DNA of 18,997 nucleotides from SVTX01 sp964526505 (GCA_964526505.1 CAZGJC010000035.1:1-18997); one strand, 5' to 3'. Shown: positions 1 through 7,737, numbered from the stretch's first letter. Numbers and translations are program-made. Notes: generated from the sequence alone by a model not told the origin.

Positions 1-2
1 GA

Positions 3-86
3 GGCTTAGGACAAGTGGTTATTTATGACTATCTTGTGAAAGCATATTCTTATCATTTGGGGGGAAATATACATAAACTGTATTGA
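3..86 (+). CDS. C-terminal end of an unidentified protein (partial)
   Basis: The frame starting at base 3 is open from the window edge to a TGA at 84-86 and encodes 27 residues. The other two forward frames hit stops early. The composition (Gly, Val, Tyr, Lys, Leu; ending NIHKLY) looks like ordinary protein. The stop lies 21 bases before the next gene's ATG, a typical operon distance, so the two are probably co-transcribed. The visible tail is too short to assign a family. That it is a real gene end is an inference from the open frame and the spacing. Confidence 0.5.
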   Translation, partial: GLGQVVIYDYLVKAYSYHLGGNIHKLY

Positions 87-107
87 ATTTTTCAAAAGGA
101 GATTTTT

Positions 108-1157
108 ATGAGTAAGTCGTTTTTTGCCGCATCAAATTCAGCCGACGGATTTAAGAATTATTTTGACAAGATTTTTTGTGTGGCTGACAAATTATATATA
201 GTCAAGGGAGGTCCGGGAACGGGGAAAAGTACGCTTATGCGTTGCGTGTCGGAGCGAGCGGAGGCAAAAGGATTTGAGGTTGAAAATTATTTTTGTTCTT
301 CCGACCACACGTCGCTTGACGGTGTATTGGTTAAGACGGGAGACGGTTATATGGGAGTTATCGACGGTACTCCTCCACACTTATATGCGGAAAAGGCACC
401 CGGAGCGGTGGAAGAGATTATCAACACGGGGTTATTTTGGAACAGTGAGTATCTGTCGGAGAATAGAGGAATAATACGGAATTTGTGCTTGGAAAAATCA
501 CAGGCGTATGCAAATGCGTATTTATATTTACGAGTCTGCGGAGAACTGAGACGGATTTACAACGCACATGCCGTAAAGTCTTGCACCGACGAAGTTTTAA
601 AGCGTATATTTGAACAAGTTTCCGACGGCACTACAGGATCCGAAAAGAATGCAGGCACGCCTGTTCTGATTGACGGAATAGGAATGCTCGGCAGGTGGCA
701 TTTTGACACGTTTGAAAAAATCGCAGAGAGAATTTATCCGATAAGCGATTGTTTTGCACAGCGGTTTTTCGACTATTGCATTGATCGTGCAAAATCATTC
801 GGTGTGCGGATAAGGATATGTTACAACCCGATATATTACGGAGAAACCGACGGTATTTATTTTGAAGAGAACCGCACATGGGTTGTTAGGGGCGGTATGT
901 CGAAATCCGAAAAATCCAAATATTCGGAAAAGATAATTTTTACGGAATTGAGTGATGACTTAAACCTTTCTCGAAATGAAAGAGAGGAATGTAATCATTG
1001 TTTATCTATGTCCGAAGAATGTATAAGGCGGGCGGAAGTGTGGTTTGCAAAAGCGGGAGAACATCATTTTTCTCTTGAAGAAATATACAAATCGGCTATG
1101 GATTTTGATGCACTTGGAAAGTACGTTGATGAATTTTGCAAGAGATTATTTGAATAA
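108..1157 (+). CDS. P-loop NTPase, PRK06851-like, with degenerate second half
   Basis: Encodes 349 residues. A perfect Walker A motif, GGPGTGKST, lies at residues 34-42, followed at about 94-104 by an APGAVEEIINTG stretch that I associate with the PRK06851-type ATPases of Firmicutes. As I recall that family, it is a duplication with a P-loop in each half. Here the second half (from about residue 186, starting near TPVLIDGIGMLGR) keeps the general layout but has no GKS/T motif at the equivalent place (about residues 211-225), so only the first half should bind nucleotide. The start is fixed by AAAAGGAGA at 94-102. No signal peptide or membrane segment is seen, so it should be cytoplasmic. The biological role of the family is not established to my knowledge. 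The gene ends facing pgsA, with hairpins between them. Confidence 0.75.
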   Translation: MSKSFFAASNSADGFKNYFDKIFCVADKLYIVKGGPGTGKSTLMRCVSERAEAKGFEVENYFCSSDHTSLDGVLVKTGDGYMGVIDGTPPHLYAEKAPGAVEEIINTGLFWNSEYLSENRGIIRNLCLEKSQAYANAYLYLRVCGELRRIYNAHAVKSCTDEVLKRIFEQVSDGTTGSEKNAGTPVLIDGIGMLGRWHFDTFEKIAERIYPISDCFAQRFFDYCIDRAKSFGVRIRICYNPIYYGETDGIYFEENRTWVVRGGMSKSEKSKYSEKIIFTELSDDLNLSRNEREECNHCLSMSEECIRRAEVWFAKAGEHHFSLEEIYKSAMDFDALGKYVDEFCKRLFE

Positions 1158-1285
1158 AAATGCAATATTTTGAAATATATTGTTGAAAAATAAAGTATAT
1201 GTTTACAAAAAATGAATGAAACCATGATAAAAATTCGTATGCCTTGGAAGACAATCTACGGCAAATTTGACGCAAAACGAAGAAA

Positions 1286-1311
1286 AAATGCCCTGCGGTG
1301 CAGGGCATTTT
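1286..1311 (+). terminator. Intrinsic terminator after the P-loop NTPase gene
   Basis: An 11-bp perfect stem, AAATGCCCTGC and GCAGGGCATTT, encloses a 3-base loop at 1297-1299. A short T-run follows on the plus strand and an A-run (1283-1288) precedes it, so it can also work leftward. Bases 1158-1285 between the gene end and this hairpin hold nothing I can identify. Confidence 0.75.
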
Positions 1312-1354
1312 CGAGATAAATCAGATGGCTTGGCGTAGGACTGCGTTTACATAC

Positions 1355-1384
1355 AAAAAAACAGCGGGTAAGACCCGCTGTTTT
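1355..1384 (-). terminator. Intrinsic terminator of the rimO-pgsA operon
   Basis: A 12-bp stem, AAAACAGCGGGT (1358-1369) and ACCCGCTGTTTT (1373-1384), has a 3-base loop. Read on the minus strand it is followed by a run of Ts (complement of the A-run at 1355-1360) and lies about 20 bases beyond the pgsA stop. It may also stop plus-strand transcripts that escape the hairpin at 1286-1311. Confidence 0.8.
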
Positions 1385-1402
1385 GCGATTTGGTTTTATC
1401 TG

Positions 1403-2032
1403 TTATTTTTGAGGGTCGAGGTATTTCCATGCACCCGTTATGTAATTTATGCCCGAGATTACCGTAAGCACCATCATTACAGCCGTCATAATGAAAGTGA
1501 CGGGGGGATACTGTGTTACAAATCCGTCAACACCCAAAAGTGCGTAGATATTGGGTTCGACCATTGCCGAGATAACGGCGATTATTTGTGTCACCGTTTT
1601 AACTTTACCGAGCATATTTGCGGCAATAACGACGCCTTGCTTTGAAGATGCTATAAGTCTGATGGACGTAACGGCAAGTTCACGGAACACAACGATTACA
1701 AGTGCAAAGAAATAAAGTGTTGCAAGGGGTGTACTTCCCACTGTCGCATTATAGAAAAACAGGCAAAGTACCGCACCTATAACCATAAATTTATCCGCAA
1801 GGGGGTCAAGGAATTTACCGAAGTCGGTAACAAGGTTATATTTTCTTGCGATTTTTCCGTCAAGCATATCGGTAATTGACGCCAATGCAAAAAGCAACAT
1901 ACCGATAAATTGCAAGATTGCGTTTTGAGTTACGGTAAGGTGTGCAAAGCAGGGAACAAGCATTACCGCCATAAACACGGGAACCATACAAAGACGCAGA
2001 ACCGTGAGTTTATTTGGAAGATTCATTTTCAT
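1403..2032 (-). CDS. pgsA: CDP-diacylglycerol-glycerol-3-phosphate 3-phosphatidyltransferase
   Basis: Encodes a 209-residue integral membrane enzyme that transfers the phosphatidyl group from CDP-diacylglycerol to glycerol 3-phosphate, making phosphatidylglycerophosphate, the first committed step to phosphatidylglycerol and cardiolipin. The CDP-alcohol phosphotransferase signature is complete: D58-G59-x2-A62-R63-x8-G72-x3-D76-x3-D80, with the additional Asp at 55. Several hydrophobic segments follow (about 14-30, 36-54, 83-100, 150-175, 180-197). Length matches bacterial PgsA. Start chosen at ATG 2032, with an AAGGAAA site about 9 bases upstream; a second Met two codons later is a less likely start. 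It lies 42 bases after rimO in the same direction, a common Firmicute pairing, and is probably co-transcribed from the rimO promoter. Confidence 0.93.
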   Translation of the reverse strand: MKMNLPNKLTVLRLCMVPVFMAVMLVPCFAHLTVTQNAILQFIGMLLFALASITDMLDGKIARKYNLVTDFGKFLDPLADKFMVIGAVLCLFFYNATVGSTPLATLYFFALVIVVFRELAVTSIRLIASSKQGVVIAANMLGKVKTVTQIIAVISAMVEPNIYALLGVDGFVTQYPPVTFIMTAVMMVLTVISGINYITGAWKYLDPQK

Positions 2033-2074
2033 TTTTCGGATTTCCTTTTTGAAAGTTTTTTTGAAAGTTTAAAA

Positions 2075-3424
2075 TTATTTTGAAGTCGCAAATCCGTAGA
2101 GGTCGTAATCCAAAGCCTTACGTATCTTTACGTTTACAAATTCGCCCGGTGCGATTTTTCTATCGGATTTAAAGAACACTTTACCGTCTATTTCGGGTGC
2201 GTCCGCTTCGCTTCTTCCGAAATAAGATTCGCTTACGGGGTCGTAATCTTCGCACAAAACGGCTATGGTTTTTCCGATTTTTTCAAGGTTTTGCTCGTGA
2301 TTTATTTCAATTTGGCTCTTCATCAGGATATCCATTCTGTCCTGTTTTACCTGTTCGTCTATCTGGTCTTCGAAGTCGTATGCGGGAGTGCCTTCTTCAC
2401 GTGAGTACGTGAATGCACCTGCGTGTTCGAATCTTGCCTCTTTTACAAACTCGGCAAGTTCGCAGAAATCTTCCTCGGTCTCTCCCGGAAAACCTACGAT
2501 GAACGTGGTTCTTATGGTGATATCGGGGATTTCGTGACGCAGGGTGTTGATGACGTCACGTATGAGTTGTCCGTTGCCGTGACGGTTCATTCTGCGGAGA
2601 ACTTTATCGCTGATATGTTGGAGAGGAAGGTCGATATATTTGAGTATTCTCGGGTTATCTCTGAATTCGGCAACAAAGCCTTCCGTGATTTTATCGGGGT
2701 AGCAATAAAGCACCCTAATCCACGGAATATTGGTCTCCTCGGTAATTTTATGCAAAAGTTTATCAAGGCAGTACTCACCGTAAAGGTCTTTTCCGTACCT
2801 TGTAGTATCTTGAGCGATAATCGTGAGTTCTTTTACTCCCATTTCGTCAAGTTCTTTCGCTTCCGCAATAAGGTCTTCCATGGGACGGCTGCGGAATTTT
2901 CCCCTTATATCGGGAATTGCACAATAGGTGCAACGGTTATCGCAACCCTCGGATATTTTGAGGTATGCCATATAGTCGGGCGTTGTGAGAACTCTGTCAC
3001 CGCCGAGACAAACGGTATTTTTATCTTCGTGAGAGTAATATCTACGTTCGGGCGTCTTTTTTGCCTCGATATTTTTTGCGACTTCGTTTACGGCATCGAC
3101 GATATTATGTATACTTCCGACGCCGAGCACCGCATCGACTTCGGGAAATTCTTTGAGTATTTCTTCGCCGTAGCGTTCTGCCATACAGCCCGTTACGATA
3201 ATTCCGCCGAGATTATTATGTTCTTTAAGCCAAGCGATATCGAGTATATTATCTATCGCTTCTTTTTTTGCTGATTCGATAAATGCACAGGTGTTTATTA
3301 TAACTATGTCCGCATCGGTTTCTTCGGGGGTTATTTCATAACCTGCCGATACAACTTCGTGGAGCATTACCTCGGTATCGAGACGATTTTTCGGGCAACC
3401 GAGGGATACAAATCCGATTTTCAT
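2075..3424 (-). CDS. rimO: Ribosomal protein S12 (Asp) methylthiotransferase
   Basis: Encodes a 449-residue cytoplasmic radical SAM enzyme with two iron-sulfur clusters that methylthiolates the conserved aspartate of ribosomal protein S12. The N-terminal MTTase domain has its three cluster cysteines (C10 in SLGCPKNRLD, C46 in INTCAF, C80 in VTGCMAE). The radical SAM motif CxxxCxxC is C161, C165, C168 (CDNRCTYC). A TRAM domain occupies roughly 375-447. The SLGCPKNRLDTEVM start and the CAIPDIRGKFRSR context after the cluster favour RimO over the tRNA-modifying relatives MiaB and MtaB. Start ATG 3424 is supported by AAAGAGGT (complement of 3431-3438), 6 bases away. It is first in the operon with pgsA, and its promoter is at 3460-3488. 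Confidence 0.95.
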   Translation of the reverse strand: MKIGFVSLGCPKNRLDTEVMLHEVVSAGYEITPEETDADIVIINTCAFIESAKKEAIDNILDIAWLKEHNNLGGIIVTGCMAERYGEEILKEFPEVDAVLGVGSIHNIVDAVNEVAKNIEAKKTPERRYYSHEDKNTVCLGGDRVLTTPDYMAYLKISEGCDNRCTYCAIPDIRGKFRSRPMEDLIAEAKELDEMGVKELTIIAQDTTRYGKDLYGEYCLDKLLHKITEETNIPWIRVLYCYPDKITEGFVAEFRDNPRILKYIDLPLQHISDKVLRRMNRHGNGQLIRDVINTLRHEIPDITIRTTFIVGFPGETEEDFCELAEFVKEARFEHAGAFTYSREEGTPAYDFEDQIDEQVKQDRMDILMKSQIEINHEQNLEKIGKTIAVLCEDYDPVSESYFGRSEADAPEIDGKVFFKSDRKIAPGEFVNVKIRKALDYDLYGFATSK

Positions 3425-3459
3425 ATAAAAACCTCTTTAAATTCTAAGTTTAACAAATC

Positions 3460-3488
3460 ATTTTATCATACAAGATAAAAAAAGTCAA
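3460..3488 (-). promoter_or_regulatory. Sigma-A-type promoter of rimO-pgsA
   Basis: On the minus strand, TTGACT (3488-3483), a 17-base spacer and TAAAAT (3465-3460) form a good housekeeping promoter about 35 bases before the rimO ATG. It is divergent from the rnpB promoter, with about 41 bases between the two -35 boxes. Confidence 0.7.
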
Positions 3489-3529
3489 TAAGTTACAAAC
3501 AAGTTTACGCTTTTCCGCTGTTTTTCGGG

Positions 3530-3558
3530 TTGACATTTTACCGAAAATTTGGTATAAT
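3530..3558 (+). promoter_or_regulatory. Consensus sigma-A promoter of rnpB
   Basis: TTGACA (3530-3535), exactly 17 bases, then TATAAT (3553-3558). Both hexamers match the housekeeping consensus perfectly, as expected for a highly expressed stable RNA. The predicted start is near 3565, which coincides with the start of RNase P helix P1. Confidence 0.9.
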
Positions 3559-3564
3559 CGTGTG

Positions 3565-3936
3565 CGTAGGTTCGTCGGACGGTTGCGTGCGGTGGTGCCG
3601 AAAGGTATCCGCATGAGGAAAGTCCGGGCTTCGGAAGGCAGGGTAACTGATAACGTCAGCCACAGGTAACTGTCGGGAAAGTGCAACAGAAATAGACCGC
3701 CGACTTTGTGTCGGTAAGGATGGAAAGGCGGGGTAAGAGCCCACCCACTCTTACGGTAACGTAAGTTTGCTGTAAACCCTACCCGAAGCAACACCCCGTG
3801 GGAAAGTAGCCTTCAACTCTCGATTTTTCGGGATACTGCGAGGTGGCACGCCAAAGTTATGGCGGAGTTTTTCGGTGACGGAGAACAAAGATTAATAACC
3901 GTCGATTACAGAACCCGGCTTACAGACGGAACTACT
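3565..3936 (+). ncRNA. rnpB: RNase P RNA component, probably class A
   Basis: This is the catalytic RNA that removes 5' leaders from pre-tRNA. Conserved regions appear in order: the 5' half of P4 with GAGGAAAGTCCGGGC (3615-3629), ACAGAAATAGACCGCC around 3687-3702, GGTAAGGATGGAAAGGCGGG near 3713-3732, and the 3' half of P4 with ACAGAACCCGGCTTA (3908-3922). The outer strands pair as helix P1 (3566-3576 with 3925-3935, one mismatch and one wobble), which sets both ends. The length of about 372 nt is normal. Class A is favoured from the overall layout but was not folded. The long reading frames on the opposite strand here are artefacts. Confidence 0.95.
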
Positions 3937-3937
3937 C

Positions 3938-3977
3938 AAAAAAACGGCAGTCTTACAAAAAAGACCGTCGTTTTTTT
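3938..3977. terminator. Bidirectional terminator between rnpB and the sensor kinase gene
   Basis: Arms ACGGCAGTCTT (3944-3954) and AAGACCGTCGT (3961-3971) pair with one mismatch and one G-U. T-run 3971-3977 serves rnpB on the plus strand, and A-run 3938-3944 gives a T-run for the converging histidine kinase gene, which stops at 3995. Confidence 0.88.
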
Positions 3978-3994
3978 CTTTTATCGGTCAATAT

Positions 3995-5131
3995 TTACGC
4001 TTGTGTTACGGGCAGAATGACGGTGAAAATCGACCCTGAGCCGAGGGAACTTTCCACGTTTATTTTTCCGCCTGCAAGTGTAACCACACGTTTTACTATA
4101 TTCAGACCTATGCCGTTACCGGAGGCGTGGTGTGAACTGTCGCCTTGATAAAATTTTTCAAAGATACGTTCAACCGTTTCCTCGCTCATACCTATTCCGT
4201 TATCTTTTACCGAACATATTACGGCGTTATTTTGTCTATGCAGAGATATTGAGATTTTACCGTCGTTTGGCGTAAACTTGACGGCGTTGGAGATAAGGTT
4301 TATCCACACGTGAGAGAGCATTTCTTCGTTGAACGTGTACTCTATCGGGTCAAGTTCGTCAAGGTCGAGTTCTATGTTTTTCTCATTCCATTTGTCGTAG
4401 AGCAAAATTGCCGTTTTACGGATTTGCTCGTCAAGTTCGAACGTGGTTTTTTCGCTTACTATTCTTTGGTTTTCAAGTTTTGTGAGAAGCAAAATGTTCG
4501 TTGACATTTTCGCAAGCCTATCCGATTCGGCAGCGATTATGGCAACGTATTCAGCCCTTTGTTCTTCTGTGACGTTGGGATTTTGAAGTTGATGTGCAAA
4601 CCCTTTAATCGAGACTATGGGAGTTTTGAATTCGTGGGAAAAATCATTGATGAAATCGTTACGGAACAGTTCTATGCCGTCGAGGTCGGAAGCCATCTTG
4701 TTGAAAGTTGTTTCAAGCACACCGAACTCCGTGACTTTTCCTTTTTTGTCGTGTTCTTTCAGTCTTACCTTGAAGTTACCTTTGGATATTTCCATCATAC
4801 CGTCTTGTATCTTTCGAAGACGTGAAAGGAAAAATTTCGAGGTTATTGCGGCTATGGTGGTTCCGACTATTGTAAACGCTATTATTGCGGAAATGACGAT
4901 CGGGGTTGCCGAGGTGAATACCGAGCCTTTGAACACGGGGAACAGTCCCAAAATCAAAACTATACCGACAATGAGAATTGCGGTTGCCGCAAATATGAGG
5001 GCGGTCAGGAAAACGAAGAGAAAGCGTATGGAATATCGTGCTTTTATATCTTCGAATTCACGTCCGAATTTTTCAAGGGAGAAGTCAAGTTTGACTCCTT
5101 TTTTTTCGTTTGAATTATTTTCGTTTTTCAT
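3995..5131 (-). CDS. Membrane sensor histidine kinase (HAMP-HisKA-HATPase)
   Basis: Encodes a 378-residue kinase. Two membrane helices lie at about 35-62 and 73-99 with only a short external loop (about 10 residues), so there is no sizeable extracellular sensor domain; the signal may be sensed in or at the membrane. A HAMP linker spans about 98-155. The phosphoacceptor is H166 in DFSHEFKTP, followed by the catalytic domain with N box N278/N282 (NLISNAVKF), G1 box D310-x-G-x-G (DNGIGM) and G2 box GNGIGL at 338-343. It autophosphorylates and passes phosphate to the regulator encoded just upstream, with which it overlaps by 4 nt (ATGA at 5128-5131). The shape resembles small Firmicute cell-envelope-stress kinases, but the stimulus cannot be told from the sequence. 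It shares the terminator at 3938-3977 with rnpB. Confidence 0.92.
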   Translation of the reverse strand: MKNENNSNEKKGVKLDFSLEKFGREFEDIKARYSIRFLFVFLTALIFAATAILIVGIVLILGLFPVFKGSVFTSATPIVISAIIAFTIVGTTIAAITSKFFLSRLRKIQDGMMEISKGNFKVRLKEHDKKGKVTEFGVLETTFNKMASDLDGIELFRNDFINDFSHEFKTPIVSIKGFAHQLQNPNVTEEQRAEYVAIIAAESDRLAKMSTNILLLTKLENQRIVSEKTTFELDEQIRKTAILLYDKWNEKNIELDLDELDPIEYTFNEEMLSHVWINLISNAVKFTPNDGKISISLHRQNNAVICSVKDNGIGMSEETVERIFEKFYQGDSSHHASGNGIGLNIVKRVVTLAGGKINVESSLGSGSIFTVILPVTQA

Positions 5132-5805
5132 TTCGATATTACCGCTTTATAGCCGAGTCCTCGGACCGTTATTATTTCAAAATCTTTATTTTCTCTGAAT
5201 CGGTCACGCAGGCGACTTACGTGAACGTCCACCGTGCGTTCGTCGCTTTCGCTTTCCATATCCCATATCTCGTCCATCAGTTGGCGACGGGTGAAAATTT
5301 TATTGGGGTAGGAGAGGAGTTTAAAGAGAAGCATAAACTCTTTTTGGGGCAGTTCCATCTCGCTCGCATCTCCGATTTTTACGGTCAATGCGTCGTAATA
5401 AAGCGTTGTGTTCCCGACGCACAATTTGCGTTCGTTGACGATTTTGGAACGGCGTAGCAACGCTCCGACACGAAGCACCATTTCTTCTTCGTCGATAGGT
5501 TTGGTCATATAATCGTCGGTGCCGATTATAAAGCCTTTTCGCTTATCGACGGGGGACTGTTTTGCCGTCACCATCAATATCGGAATATTACAGCCCGATT
5601 GACGGAGAATACTTGTAAATTCAAAACCGTCCATACGGGGCATCATTATATCCAAAATTATGATATCGACGTGTTTTTTGTCCAAAATTTCGAGGGCATC
5701 GACGCCGTCTGTGGCAGGGAGTGTCGTATATCCGTACTGTTCGAGTACGGTACACATAAGTTTTCTTGAATTTGCGTCGTCTTCAACGACCATAACGTTG
5801 AACAT
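5128..5805 (-). CDS. OmpR/PhoB-family response regulator
   Basis: Encodes 225 residues: a receiver domain (about 1-115) with acidic pocket E8-D9-D10, phosphoacceptor D52 (LDIMMPRMDG), T80 and K102, then a winged-helix DNA-binding domain (about 128-222) ending with the typical RTVDVHVSRLRDRF recognition-helix region and RGLGYKA wing. It is the partner of the downstream kinase (4-nt overlap, translationally coupled). The start ATG 5805 is set by GGAGGT (complement of 5812-5817), 6 bases away. It is transcribed divergently from the MoxR operon across a 363-base intergenic region containing a tandem 11-bp repeat typical of this regulator family's operators, which suggests it may control that operon and possibly itself. 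That link is inference. Confidence 0.94.
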   Translation of the reverse strand: MFNVMVVEDDANSRKLMCTVLEQYGYTTLPATDGVDALEILDKKHVDIIILDIMMPRMDGFEFTSILRQSGCNIPILMVTAKQSPVDKRKGFIIGTDDYMTKPIDEEEMVLRVGALLRRSKIVNERKLCVGNTTLYYDALTVKIGDASEMELPQKEFMLLFKLLSYPNKIFTRRQLMDEIWDMESESDERTVDVHVSRLRDRFRENKDFEIITVRGLGYKAVISK

Positions 5806-5837
5806 AGGGGTACCTCCGTGCGTATTATCATACTCGT

Positions 5838-5869
5838 ATTATACAACTCAATTGTTAACTGAATATCAA
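5838..5869 (-). promoter_or_regulatory. Possible promoter of the two-component operon
   Basis: On the minus strand a perfect TATAAT (5843-5838) lies 32 bases before the regulator ATG. The best -35 candidate, TTGATA (5869-5864), is 20 bases away, longer than optimal, so this promoter may need an activator. The -10 is convincing; the -35 is not. Confidence 0.4.
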
Positions 5870-5901
5870 CATATTTTGCAAGTTTGAAACTCAAAACTTT
5901 C

Positions 5902-5986
5902 AAAATTCACACAAATCGGTAAAATTGCATATAATATAATGATGATTTGGTTATGAACAAAATGTTAAAAGTGAATTTTAAGTGAA
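5902..5986. promoter_or_regulatory. Candidate operator with 11-bp tandem repeat
   Basis: TTAAAAGTGAA (5965-5975) is followed without gap by TTTTAAGTGAA (5976-5986); 9 of 11 positions agree. The repeat ends 8 bases before the -35 of the MoxR operon promoter. The core GTGAATTTT (5971-5979) recurs in inverted orientation at 5902-5910, on the side of the divergent regulator gene. OmpR/PhoB-family regulators typically bind such 11-bp direct repeats next to -35 boxes. The rest of 5818-5994 is AT-rich with no gene seen. Confidence 0.45.
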
Positions 5987-5994
5987 AAAAACTG

Positions 5995-6023
5995 TTGACA
6001 CGCAAGGGATTATGTGGTATTAT
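5995..6023 (+). promoter_or_regulatory. Sigma-A promoter of the MoxR/vWA operon
   Basis: TTGACA (5995-6000), 17-base spacer, TATTAT (6018-6023). This is the only near-consensus promoter I see before the seven-gene run. Transcription would start near 6030, giving a leader of about 138 nt before the first ATG. Confidence 0.8.
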
Positions 6024-6091
6024 TATCGATATAGTACTTTGTGGCTTTACTTTATAATTATATTATAAAAAAAGACACAACGAATTGTCAT

Positions 6092-6146
6092 TGAAAAAAT
6101 GAATGGCGAAATATGCAAGAGTATAACGTGAAATATTCATTTTTCA
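6092..6146 (+). repeat. Inverted repeat in the operon leader
   Basis: TGAAAAAATGAAT (6092-6104) and ATTCATTTTTCA (6135-6146) are complementary apart from one bulged A. In RNA they would form an AU-rich 12-bp stem with a 30-nt loop, ending about 11 bases before the AAGGAG ribosome site (6158-6163) of the first gene. It could influence translation or be chance in AT-rich sequence. Confidence 0.35.
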
Positions 6147-6168
6147 AAAAACACGGAAAGGAGACAAG

Positions 6169-7626
6169 ATGGGAGCGGGATTTAAAAAGTTCAAACGCAA
6201 GGTGTTATGGAATACCATCATCAGGGCGGTTTCATATGCTTTATCTTGCGGAGCGGTTGCCGTAGCACTGACGGTGGCTGTTTTAAAACTTATCGGAGTC
6301 GAACAAAATTTTATATATTACATAATCTCGGGTGTGGTTGCGACGGCTGTGGGAGGCTCGATTTCGTTCGGGCTGTTACTTCGTTCCAACACACGAATAG
6401 CGAAGAGCGTTGACGAGGAATTGGGGCTTGGTGAAAAAGCCCAGACGATGCTCGAATTTGACGGTGCGGACGGCGTTATCATCGAACTTCAAAGGCGGGA
6501 CGCCGACGCACGGTTAAAAGAACTTTCTTCAAGAAAGTTTTTGACAAGAAAGATTTGGACGGGTGCGGTCACGTTGATTATCTCGGTGGGATTGATTGTC
6601 GGAGCGACGTTTATTCCGACAAAAGAATCCGAAGAACCGTACGACCCCGATTACTCGCTGAGTGACTGGCAGAGAGTATCGCTTGAAAATCTTATACAGT
6701 ACGTAAGAGAGTCGGATGCGGAAACCGAGATGAAAGAATACACGGTGGATGCACTGGAAGGATTACTCGGTGATCTTGAAAACGCAAAGAAAGAAAGTCT
6801 TAAAAACGAACTTGTCGGTGCGGTGATCACGAGAGTGAGAGTTACGGTTGACAGGCTTTGTGCATACGATGACATCGGAGAGAATATGAAAAACAACGGT
6901 GACGAGTGCATGGAAAAGTTTGACGCCGTACTCAACGAGTTGATGATATTACCCGATTCACCGACACTTGATACAATGCGTGGTGAATTTAACGCTTGTG
7001 CGGACTCTGTGGAATTTTCTTCGATGGTTGATGATTTTGCAAACGGTCTTACGTCGGCAATACACGGTTTCGACGGAAACACCAACATATTGCTTTACGG
7101 ATTACTTGCGAACATACAAAAGCAAACGGCAAGTTTGGCGGAGAAGTCATCTAATGCAGGATATCCATTGGCGAATGCAAAGAGCGATTTGGATCAAATA
7201 TTTGATTTGACGCAAAACGACCTTTACGACGCTATGTCGACAGAGTACAACAATATGACTGTCGGCGACTACGTTGTCACGGAACTTATGAGAATATTCA
7301 ACGTGGCGGACCCTGACGGCGGTAGTTCTTCGGACGGCAACGGCAATGGCGGAGCATTTGACGGAGAAGGCAACGAGGTCGGCACGGAAGCCCCCGACAA
7401 CGACAAGGTCGGCGACGACGGCGGTATGGGTTCGGGCGACATCTTATACGGAAGCAAGGACTCTGTATTTGACTACAAGAACAACACAATGACCGCTTAC
7501 GGAAACGTAATCGGTGATTATCAGGCAAAGCAGGAGGAAGCGATGGAAAACGCTCCCGACGGACTCAAAGACGCAATGCAGGATTATTTTGAATCGGTTT
7601 ACACGCCGTCCGGCAGTGGAAATTGA
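6169..7626 (+). CDS. Unrecognised membrane protein opening the MoxR operon
   Basis: Encodes 485 residues. Three hydrophobic segments are visible (about 18-42, 47-72 and 128-148). Between the second and third is an RxxxSVDEELGLGEKAQTMLEF-like stretch (about 75-97) that recalls the N-terminal region of DUF4175-type proteins found beside bacterial vWA genes; the similarity is from memory and partial. After residue 150 the protein is soluble, largely helical and acidic, then at about 380-425 comes a Gly/Asp/Asn/Ser-rich low-complexity linker, and finally a helical tail ending in PSGSGN. No enzymatic motif is seen. The start ATG has AAGGAG 5 bases away. It is the first gene after the promoter and precedes moxR by 111 bases; that gap holds only weak hairpins. 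Probably a membrane partner of the MoxR/vWA machinery; the function is unknown. Confidence 0.8.
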   Translation: MGAGFKKFKRKVLWNTIIRAVSYALSCGAVAVALTVAVLKLIGVEQNFIYYIISGVVATAVGGSISFGLLLRSNTRIAKSVDEELGLGEKAQTMLEFDGADGVIIELQRRDADARLKELSSRKFLTRKIWTGAVTLIISVGLIVGATFIPTKESEEPYDPDYSLSDWQRVSLENLIQYVRESDAETEMKEYTVDALEGLLGDLENAKKESLKNELVGAVITRVRVTVDRLCAYDDIGENMKNNGDECMEKFDAVLNELMILPDSPTLDTMRGEFNACADSVEFSSMVDDFANGLTSAIHGFDGNTNILLYGLLANIQKQTASLAEKSSNAGYPLANAKSDLDQIFDLTQNDLYDAMSTEYNNMTVGDYVVTELMRIFNVADPDGGSSSDGNGNGGAFDGEGNEVGTEAPDNDKVGDDGGMGSGDILYGSKDSVFDYKNNTMTAYGNVIGDYQAKQEEAMENAPDGLKDAMQDYFESVYTPSGSGN

Positions 7627-7737
7627 CAACGGTTTTAAGCGGTTGTTAACTGCACGGTAAAGACGAAAATTTCAAACGAAACATACAGTACGCAAGTACG
7701 GAAAAATACACGCAGACAAGGAAAGAGGAAAAGAGTT

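Noticed and set aside
1298..1645. Plus-strand open frame of 115 codons
   Set aside because: It starts inside a terminator hairpin and runs antisense to pgsA.
2423..3274. Plus-strand open frame of 283 codons
   Set aside because: It is fully antisense to rimO, whose cluster cysteines and domains are intact. The long open frame follows from the codon use of rimO.
3450..3794. Minus-strand reading frames of 114 and 68 codons
   Set aside because: They lie across the rnpB promoter and RNase P RNA, have no convincing ribosome site, and their peptide text is rich in Arg/Pro/Ser as expected from reading a structured RNA backwards.
7623..7651. TTGACA followed 17 bases later by TTAACT before moxR
   Set aside because: The -10 matches only three of six consensus positions and the -35 overlaps the upstream stop codon; too weak to call an internal promoter.
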